Shown here: positions 51,730 to 61,539 of the stretch, in pieces | How positions within the stretch are numbered: the first letter of the stretch is position 1 | Layout of the letters: every line of letters begins with the position of its first letter | DNA from: Aristolochia californica | Lineage: Eukaryota > Streptophyta > Magnoliopsida > Piperales > Aristolochiaceae | Assembly: GCA_029961685.1 (NCBI GenBank) | Contig: JARWKL010000008.1 | Location: 11,379,981 to 11,443,980 of the forward strand | DNA: 64,000 bases | Direction of reading: 5' to 3' | Notes under the pieces: generated by a model | The model's input: the letters and a program-made list of their open reading frames with translations, nothing else | The model's database searches: none | Told to the model about the DNA's origin: nothing | Position numbers and translations under genes: made by a program

Positions 51730-53262
51730 GATAATTCCAAAAAGTATCTGTGACTTTTTAGGTTCTCATTTTTGTAAAATAGGAAAAAAGTGAGCTGTTT
51801 GGCTCTGGTAAAAATACCACCGCACGTTAACTTGAGAATTTTAATTTTTTCTACTCCAAATTTTTTGGATCTCTAGGTCATTTGCATCTTCAATATGTTT
51901 CTGGTATGCATATCCACCACATTTAAAACATGTTAGGATCAATTTGGAATCTCTTTCTTATAAAATTCCACCAGGCTATCTGGGGTTTTACTAGTGGAAT
52001 TTCCCCAACGTGGATAACAAAACTTTGGTGTTCATTTTTAGTGCGTGAAAATAAATTTCTTCACTTATATTTATTATAGATTTCAAATTTTTTTCCAGAC
52101 ATAAACTCTAAAATTTCCATTTTGTTGTGATCTATATTTGCCTTATCTTTTTGTTTACGAGAAAACTCGGAGAGTGAAAAACTCAAATTTGAAAAAAAAA
52201 ATTGAACAACCAAAATGGAAATGCACAAATGCTGAGAGAGATAATTCCAAAAACTATCTGTGATGTTTTTGGTCCGCTATTTTGTAAAATAGGCAAAAAG
52301 TGGGTTGTTTGGCTCAGGTAAATATCCCACCGCAGGTTAACTTGAGAATCATAATTTTTTCTACTCCTTGAAATTTTTGGATCATTAGGTCATTTGCATC
52401 TTCAAAGTGTTTCTGGCATGCATATCCACCACATTTAAAATATGTTAGGATCAATTAGGAATATCTTTATTTTAAAATTCCATCACGCTATCTGGGGTTG
52501 TACGAGTGGAATTTCCCCAACGTGGATAACAAAACTTTGGTGTTCTTTTTAAGTGCGTGACAATAATTTTCTTCAGTCACATTTATTATAGTTTTCAAAT
52601 TCTTTTGCATACATAAACTCTAAAATTTCCATTTTGTTGTGATCAATATTTGCCTTATCTTTTTGTATACGAGAAAACTGGGAGAATGAAAAACTCATGT
52701 TTCAAAAAAAAAATTCAACATCCAAAATGGAAATGCACAAATACTGAGAGAGATAATTCCAAAAAGTATCTGTGATTTTTAGATCAGCTTTTTTATAAAA
52801 TAGGCAAAAAGTGGGTTGTTTGGCTCTAGTAAATATCCCGCCGCATGTTAACTTGAGAATTTTAATTTTTTCTACTGCTAGAAATTTTGTTATCATTAGG
52901 TCATTTTTATCTTCAACAAGTTTCTGGCACGCATATCTGCCACATTTAAAACATGTTAGGATCAATTATGAATCTCTTTCTTTAAAAATTCCACCAAGCT
53001 ATCTAGGGTTGTACTAGTGGAATTTCCCCAACGTGGATAACAAAACTTTGGTGTTCATTTTTAGTGCGTGAAAATAATTTTCTTGACTCACATTTATTAT
53101 AGATTTCTAATTATTTTCCATACATAAACTATAAAATTTCCATTTTATATCGATCTATATTTGCCTTATCTTTTTGTTTACGAGAAAACAGGAAGAGTGA
53201 AAAACTCAAGTTTGAAAAAAAAAATTGAACATCCAAAATGGAAGTGCAGAAATGCTGGGAGA
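51730..53262 (-). repeat. C-D-E module, instance 7
   Basis: C is at 51730, D at 52240 and E at 52752. It is the counterpart of 37947-39475 at an offset of 13,783-13,786 bp. Confidence 0.8.
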
Positions 53263-55831
53263 GATAATTCCAAAAAGTATCTTTGATTTTTTAGCTCCTC
53301 ATTTTTGTAATATAGGCAAAAAGATGGTTGTTTGGCTGTGGTAAATATCCAACTGCACATTAACTTGAGAATTTTAATTTTTTCTACACCTAGAATTTTT
53401 TGTATCATTAGGTCATTTGCATCATTAACAAGTTTTTGGCATGCATATCCACCACGTTTGAAACATGTTCGGATCAATTACGAGTCACTTTCTTATAAAA
53501 TTCCACCAAGTGATCTGGGGTTGTACTAGTGGAATTTCCCCAACGTGGATAACAAAACTTTGCAGTTCATTTTTAGTGCGTGGAAATTATTTTCTTCACT
53601 CACATTTATTATAGTTTTCAAATTCTTGTGCATACATAAACTCTAAAATTTCCATTTTGTAGTGATCTATATTTGCCTTATCTTTTTGTTAATGAGAAAA
53701 CCGGGAGAGAGAAAAACTCAAGTTTGAAAACAAAATTGAACATCCTAAATGAAAATGCAGAAATTTTGAGAGATATAATTCCAAAAAGTATCTGTGATTT
53801 TTTTGCTCCGCTTTTTTCTAAAATAGGCAAAAAGTGGGTTGTTTGGCTCTGTTTAATATCCCACCGCTCGTTAACTTTAGAATTTTAAGTTTTTCTACTC
53901 CTTGAAATTTTTGGATCATTAGGTCATTTTCATCTTCAACATGTTTCTGGCATGCATATCCACCATATTTAAAACATGCTAGGATCAAATAGGAATCTCT
54001 TTCTTATAAAATTCTCCCAAGCTATCTAGGGTTGTATTAGTGGAATTTCTAAAACGTGGATAACAAAACTATGGTGTTCATTTTTAGAGCGTGACAATAA
54101 TTTTCTTCACTAACATTTATTATAGTTTTCAAATTCTTTTGCAAACATAAACTTTAAAATTTCCATTTTGTTGTGATCTATATTTGCCTTATCTTTTTGT
54201 TTACGAGAAAACTGGGAGAGTGAAAAACTGAATTTTGAAAAAAGAAATTGAACATCCAAAATGGAAATGTACAAATGCTGAGAGAGATAATTCCAAAAGG
54301 TATCTGAGACTTTTTAGGTCCTCATTTTTGTAAAATAGGAAAAAAGTGAGTTGTTTGGCTCTGGTAAAAATACCACCGCACGTTAACTTGAGAATTTTAA
54401 TTTTTTCTACTCGAAATTTTTGGATCATTAGGTCATTTGCATCTTCACTATGAATCTGGTATGCATATCCACCACATTTAAAACATGTTAGGATCAATTT
54501 GGAATCTCTTTCTTATAAAATTTGACCAGGCTATCTTGGGTTTTACTTGAGGAATTTCCCCAACGTGGATAACAAAACTTTGGTGTTCATTTTTAGTGCT
54601 TCAAAATAATTTTCTTCACTTATATTTATTCTAGATTTCAAATTTTTTTCCAGACATAACCTCTAAAATTTCCATTTTTTTGTGATCTATATTTGCCTTA
54701 CCTTTTTGTTTACAAGAAAACTCGGAGAGAGAAAAACTCAAGTTTGAAAACAAAAATTGAATAACCAAAATGGAAATGCACAAATATTCAGAGAGATAAT
54801 CCCAAAAAGTATCTGTGATTTTTTAGGTCCGCTTTTTTGTAAAATAGGCAAAAAGTGGGTTGTTTCGCTAAGGTAAATATCCCACTGCAGGTTAACTTGA
54901 ATATCGTAATTTTTCTACTCCTTGAAATTTTTGGATCATTAGGTCATTTGCATCTTCAACGTGTTTCTGGGATGCATATCCACCACATTTAAAATATGTT
55001 TGGATCAATTAGGAATATCTTTATTTAAAAATTCCACCAAGCTATCTGGGGTTGTACGAGTGGAATTTCCCCAACGTGGATAACAAAACTTTGGTGTTCA
55101 TTTTCAGTGCGTGACAATAATTTTCTTTAGTCACATTTATTATAGTTATCAAATTCTTTTTCATACATAAACTCTAAAATTTCCATTTTGTTGTGATCAA
55201 TATTTGTCTTATCTTTTTGTATACGAGAAAACTGGGAGAGTGAAAAACTCATGTTTCAAAAAAAATATTCAACACCCAAAATGGAAATGCACAAATGCTG
55301 AGAGAGATAATTCCAAAAAGTATCTGTGATTTTTTAGATCAGCTTTTTTATTAAATAGGGAAAAAGTGGGTTGTTTGGCTCTAGTAAATATCCCACCGCA
55401 TGTTAACTTGAGAATTTTATTTTTTTCTACTGCTTAAAATTTTTTGATCATTAGGTCATTTGCATCTTCAACATGTTTCTGGCACGCATACCTACCACAT
55501 TTAAAACATGTTAGGATCAATTAGGAATCTCTTTCTTATAAAATTCCACCAAGCTATCTAGGGTTGTACTAGTGGAATTTCCCCAACGTGGATAACAAAA
55601 CTTTGGTGTTCATTTATAGTGCGTGAAAATAATTTTAGTCACTCACTTTTACTATAGTTTTCAAATTCTTTTGCATACATTAACTCTGAAATTGCCATTT
55701 TGTTTTGATCTATATTTGACTTACCTTTTTGTTTACGAGAAAACAAAGAGAGAGAAAAACTCAAGTTTGAAAAAAAAATGTAACATCCAAAATGGAAATG
55801 CACAAATGCTGAGAGAGATAAATCAAAAAAG

Positions 55832-55849
55832 TATCTGTGATTTGTTAGG
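55832..55849 (-). other. Fused direct repeat at the A/B indel site (representative B copy)
   Basis: On the minus strand this reads CCTAACAAATCACAGATA. Its first half matches the left repeat of A's private segment (CCTAACAATCATAGATG) and its second half the right one (CCTAAAAATTACAGACA). Here B has one copy where A has two separated by 178 bp. Confidence 0.75.
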
Positions 55850-55979
55850 TCCGCTTTTTGTAAAATAGGCAAAAAGTGGGTTGTTTGGCTCTGGTAAATA
55901 TCCCACCGCACGTTAACTTGAGAATTTTAATTTTTTCTACTCCTTGAAATTTTTGGATCATTAGGTCATTTGCATCTTC

Positions 55980-56022
55980 AACATGTTTCTGGCATGCATA
56001 TCCACCACATATAAAACATGTT
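55980..56022. repeat. Dyad 2 in family B (representative copy)
   Basis: AACATGTTT (55980-55988) and AAACATGTT (56014-56022) are perfect 9-bp inverted arms with a 25-base loop. The element is present in most B monomers and is the counterpart of the A dyad at 19428-19465. Confidence 0.87.
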
Positions 56023-56050
56023 AGGATCAATTAGGAATCTCTTTCTTATA

Positions 56051-56090
56051 AAATTCCACCAAGCTATCTAGGGTTGTACTAGTGGAATTT
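56051..56090. repeat. Dyad 1 in family B (representative copy)
   Basis: AAATTCCAC (56051-56059) and GTGGAATTT (56082-56090) are perfect 9-bp arms with a 22-base loop. It is the counterpart of the A dyad at 21345-21380 and starts about 30 bp from dyad 2. Confidence 0.87.
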
Positions 56091-59000
56091 CCATAACGTG
56101 GATAACTAAACTTTGGTGTTCATTTTTAGAGAGTGACAATAATTTTCTTCATTCACATTTGTTATAGTTTTCAAATTCTTTTGCATACATAAAATCTAAA
56201 ATTTCCATTATGTTGTGATCTATATTTGCCTTACCTTTTTGTTTACGAGAAAACTGTGAGAGTGAAAAACTGAATTTTGAAAAAAGATATTGAACATCCA
56301 AAATTGAAATGCACAAATGTTGAGAGAGATATTTCATAAAAGTATCTGTGACTTTTTAGGTCCTCATTTTTGTAAAATAGGGCAAAAGTGAGTTGTTTGG
56401 CTCTAGTAAAAATACCACCGCACGTTAACTTGAGAATTTTAATTTTTTCTACTCGAAATTTTTGGATCATTAGGTCATTTGCATCTTCAATATGTTTCTG
56501 GTATGCATATCCACCACATTTAAAACATGTTAAGATCAATTTGGAATCTCTTTCTTATAAAATTCCACTCGGCTATCTGGGGTTTTACTAGTGGAATTTC
56601 CCCAACGTGGATAACAAAACTTTGGTGTTCATTTTTAGTGTGTGAAAATAATTTTCTTCACTTATATTTATTATAGATTTCAAATTTTTTTCCAGACATA
56701 AACTCTAAAATTTCCATTTTGTTGTGATCTATATTTGCCTTATCTTTTTGTTTACGAGAAAACACGGTGAGTGAAAAACTCAAGTTTGAAAAAAAAATTG
56801 AACAACCAAAATGGAAATGCACAAATGCTGAGAGAGATAATTCCAAAACTTATCTGTGATTTTTTAGGTCCGCTTTTTTGTAAAATAGGCAAAAAGTGGG
56901 TTGTTTGGCTCAGGTAAATATCCCACCGCAGGTTAACTTGAGAATCGTAAAATTTTCTACTCCTAGAAATTTTTGGATCATTAGGTCATTTGCATCTTCA
57001 ACGTGTTTCCGGCATGCATATCCACCACATTTAAAATATCTTAAGATCAATTAGGAATCTCTTTATTTTAAAATTCCACCAAGCTATCTGGGTTTGTACG
57101 AGTGAAATTTCCCCAATGTGGATAACAAAACTTTGGTGTTCATTTTTAGTGCGTAACAATAATTTTCTTTTGTCACATTTATTATAGTTATCAAATTCTT
57201 TTGCATACATAAACTCTAAAATTTCCATTTTTTTGTGATCAATATTTGCCTTATATTTTTGTACATGAGAAAACTGGGAGAGTGAAAAACTCATGTTTCA
57301 AAAAAAAAATTCAACTTCCAAAATGGAAATGTACAAATGCTGAGAGAGATAATTCCAAAAAGTATCTGTGATTTTTAAGATTAGCTTTTTTATAAAATAG
57401 GCAAAAAGTGGGTTGCTTGGCTCTAGTAAATATCCAACCGCATGTTAACTTGAGAATTTTATTTTTTTTCACTGCTAGAAATTTTTTGATCATTAGGTCA
57501 TTTGCATCTTCAACATGTTTCTGGCACGCATATCTACCACATTTAAAACATGTTAGGATCAATTAGGAATCTCTTTCTTATAAAATTCCACCAAGCTATT
57601 GTGGGTTGTACTAGTGGAATTTCCCCAACGTGGATAACAAAACTTTGGTGTTCATTTATAGTGCGTGAAAATAATTTTTTTCACTCACATTTATTATAGT
57701 TTTCAAATTATTTTGTGTACATAAACTCTGAAGATGCCATTTGTTTTGATCTATATTTGACTTACCTTTTTGTTTACGAGAAAACTGGGAGAGAGAAAAA
57801 CTCAAGTTTGAAAAAAAAAATTGAACATCCAAAATGGAATTGCACAAATGCTGAGAGAGATAAATCCAAAAAGTATCTGTGATTTGTTAGGTCCGCTTTT
57901 TGTAAAATAGGAAAAAAGTGGGTTGTTTGGCTCCGGTAAATATCCCACCGCACGTTAACTTGAGAATTTTAATTTTTTCTACTCCTTGAAATTTTTGGAT
58001 CATTAGGTCATTTGCATCTTCAATATGTTTCTGGCATGCATATCCACCACATTTAAAACGTGTTAGGATCAATTAGGAATGTCATTCTTATAAATTTCCA
58101 CCAAGCTATCTAGGGTTGTGCTAGTGGAATTTCCATAACGTGGATAACAAAACTTTGGTGTTCATTTTTAGAGCGTGACAATAATTTTCTTCACTCACAT
58201 TTATTATAGTTTTAAAATTATTTTGCATACATAAACTCTAAAATTTCCATTTTGTTGTGATCAATACTTGCCTTATCTTTTTGTATACGAGAAAACTGGG
58301 AGAGTGAAAAACTCAAGTTTCAAAAAAAAAATTCAACTTCCAAAATGGAAATGCACAAATGCTGAGAGAGATAATTCCAAAAAGTATATGTGATTTTTTA
58401 TTTCCGCTTTTTTGTAAAATAGGCAAAAAGTGGGTTGTTTGGCTCAGGTAAATATCCCACTGCACGTTAACTTGAGAATTTTAATTTTTTCTACTCCATG
58501 AAATTTTTGGATCATTAGGTCATTTGGATCTTCAACATGTTTCTGGCATGCATATCCACCACATTTAAAACATGTTAGGATCAATTAGGAATCTCTTTCT
58601 TATAAAATTCCACCAAGCTATCTCGGGTTGTACAAATGGAATTTCCCCAACGTGGATAACAAAACTTTGATGTTCATTTTTAGTGCGTGAAAATAATTTT
58701 CTTCACTCACATTTATTATAGTTTTCAAATTCTTTTGCATACATAACCTCTCAAATAGACATTTTGTTGTGATCTATATTTGCTTTATCTTTTTGTTTAC
58801 GAGAAAACTGTGAGAGGCAAAAACTCAAGTGTGAAAAAAAAATTGAACATCCAAAATGGAAATGCACAAATGCTGAGAGAGATAATTCCAAAAACTATCT
58901 ATGATTTTTTAGGTCCTCTTTTTCGTAAAATATGCAAAAAGTGGGTTTTTTGGCTCAGGTAAATATCGCTCCGCACGTTAACTTGAGAATTTCAATTTTT

Positions 59001-59390
59001 CCTACTCGAATTTTTTGGATCACTAGGTCATTTGCATCTTCAATATGTTTCTGGTATGCATATCCTCCACATTTAAAACATGTTAGGATCAATTTTGAAT
59101 CTCTTTCTTATAAAATTCCACCAGGCTATTTGGGGTTTTACTAGTGGAATTTCCCCAACGTGGATAACAAAACTTTGATGTTCATTTTTAGTGCGTGAAA
59201 ATAAATTTCTTCACTTATATTTATTGTAGATTTCAAATTTTTTTCCAGACATAAACTCTAAAATTTCCATTTTGTTGTGATCTATATTTGGCTTATCTTT
59301 TTGTTTACAAGAAAACTCGGAGAGTGGAAAAACTCAAGTTTGAAAAAAAAAATTGAAATACCAAAATGGAAATGGAAAAATGCTGAGAGA

Positions 59391-59845
59391 GATAATTCCA
59401 AAAATGGCATAGGTAAATATCCCACCGCAGGTTAACTTGAGAATCGTAATTTTTTCTACTCCTTGAAATTTTTGGATCATTAGGTCATTTGCATCTTCAA
59501 CGTGTTTCTGGCATGCATATCCACCACATTTAAAATATATTAGGATCAATTTGGAATCTCTTTATTTTAAAATTCCACCAAGCTATCTGGGGTTGTACGA
59601 GTGGAGTTTCCCCAACGTGGAGAACAAAACTTTGGTGTTCATTTTTAGTGCGTGACAATAATTTTCTTCAGTCACATTTATTATAGTTTTCAAATTCTTT
59701 TGCATACCTAAACTCTAAAATTTCCATTTTGTTGTGATCAATATTTGCCTTATCTTTTTGTATATGAGAAAACTAGGAGAGTGAAAAACTCATGTTTCAA
59801 AAAAAAATATAACATCCAAAATGGAAATGCACAAATGCTGAGAGA
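59391..59845 (-). repeat. Internally deleted B monomer (455 bp)
   Basis: About 57 bp is missing just after the anchor. TTCCAAAAATGGCATAGG joins directly to TAAATATCCCACC, without the CTGTGATTTTTTAGG and TTGTTTGGCTC boxes. It is otherwise a D-type monomer. Confidence 0.85.
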
Positions 59846-60358
59846 GATAATTCCAAAAAGTATCTGTGATTTTTTATATCAGCTTTTTTATAAAATAGGC
59901 AAAAAGTGGGTTGTTTGGCTCTAGTAAATATCCCACCGCATGTTAACTTGAGAGTTTTAATTTTTTCTACTGCTAGAAATTTTTTGATCATTAGGTCATT
60001 TTCAATCTTCAACATGTTTCTGGCACGCATATCTACCACATTTAAAACATGTTAGGATCAATTAGGAATCTCTTTCTTATAAAATTCCACCAAGCTATCT
60101 GGGGTTGTACTAGTGGAATTTCCCCAACGTGGATAACAAAACTTTGGTGTTCATTTATAGTGCGTGAAAATATTTTTTTCACTGACATTTATTATAGTTT
60201 TCAAATTCTTTTGCATACATAAACTCTCAAATTGCCATTTTGTTTTGATCTATATTTGACTTACCTTTTTTGTTTACGAGAAAACTGGGAGAGAGAAAAA
60301 CTCAAGTTTGAAAAAAAAAATTGAACATCCAAAATGGAAGTGCAGAAATGCTGGGAGA

Positions 60359-60671
60359 GATAATTCCAAAAAGTATCTGTGATTTTTTAGGTCCGATTTT
60401 TTGTAATATAGGCAAAAAGATGGTTGTTTGGCTCTGGTAAATATTCAACTGCACGTTAACTTGAGAATTTTAATTTTTTCTACTCCTTGAAATTTTTGGA
60501 TCATTAGGTCATTTGCATCTTCAACATGTTTCTTGCATGCATATCCATGACATTTATAGTGATCTATATTTGCCTTATCTTTTTGTTTACGAGAAAACAG
60601 GGAGAGTGAAAAACTCAAGTTTGAAAAAAAAAATTGAACATCCAAAATGGAAGTGCAGAAATGCTGGGAGA
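60359..60671 (-). repeat. Truncated B monomer (313 bp) before a near-copy of itself
   Basis: After CATATCCATGACATTTA (about 60540-60556) the sequence jumps to TAGTGATCTATATTTGCC, losing about 198 bp including both dyad-1 arms and one dyad-2 arm. The next monomer (60672) is almost the same over the shared part (GGAAGTGCAGAAATGCTGG, AAATATTCAA), so the truncation arose in a recent duplicate. Confidence 0.88.
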
Positions 60672-61539
60672 GATAATTCCAAAAAGTATCTGTGATTTTT
60701 TAGGTCCGCTTTTTTGTAATATAGGCAAAAAGATGGTTGTTTGGCTCTGGTAAATATTCAATTGCACGTCAACTTGAGAATTTTAATTTTTTCTACTCCT
60801 CGAAATTTTTGGATCATTAGGTCATTTGCATCTTCAACATGTTTCTTGCATGCATATCCACGACATTTAAAACATGTTAGGATCAATTAGGAATCGCTTT
60901 CTTATAAAATTCCACCAAGCAATCTAGGGTTGTACTATTGGAATTTTCTTAACGTGGATAACAAAACTTTGGTGTTCATTTTTAGTGCGTGAAAATAATT
61001 TTCTTCACTCACATTTAATATAGTTTTCAAATTCTTTTGCATACATAAACTCTAAAATTTCCATTTTTTTCGAATCTATACTTGCCTTATCTTTTTGTTT
61101 ACAAAAAAACTGGGAGAGTGAAAAACTCAAGTTCGAAAAAAAAAATTGAACATCCAAAATGGAAATGCACAAATGCTGAGGGAGATAAGTTCAAAAATTA
61201 TCAGTGATTTTTTAGGTCGACTTTTTGTAAAATAGGAAAAAAGTGGGTTGTTAGGTATTGGTAAATATCCCACCGCACATTACTTGAGAATTTTAATTTT
61301 TTCTACACCTAGAATTTTTTGGATCATTAGGTCATTTGCATCTTCAACAAGTTTTTGGCATGCATATCCACCACATTTGAAACATGTTCGGATCAATTAG
61401 GAGTCTCTTTCTTATAAAATTCCACCAAGCGATCTGGGGTTGTACTAGTGGAATTTCCCCAACGTGGATAACAAAACTTTGCAGTTCATTTTTAGTGCGT
61501 GAAAATAATTTTCTTCACTCACATTTATTATAGTTTTCA

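Larger units (their letters stand above)
42360..53600 (-). repeat. B super-repeat, copy 2 (about 11.2 kb)
   Basis: Anchors are at 42531, 43042, 43551, 44064, 44576, 45088, 45598, 46109, 46620, 47132, 47643, 48154, 48662, 49173, 49683, 50194, 50706, 51218, 51730, 52240, 52752 and 53263. The order of monomer types follows copy 1. There are extra monomers near 43.0, 47.6 and 51.2 kb. A fused monomer lies at 48.7 kb and the 4-mer duplication is absent. These edits account for the changes in offset along the alignment. Confidence 0.83.
54286..57858 (-). repeat. Two consecutive C-D-E modules with linker monomer
   Basis: C/D/E are at 54286, 54795 and 55306, then a TAGGTCCGC-type linker (55817, with GATTTGTTAGG), then C/D/E at 56328, 56836 and 57348. 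The two blocks are offset by about 2,042 bp, the same 4-monomer step as the 2,038-bp duplication but older by sequence. Confidence 0.78.
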
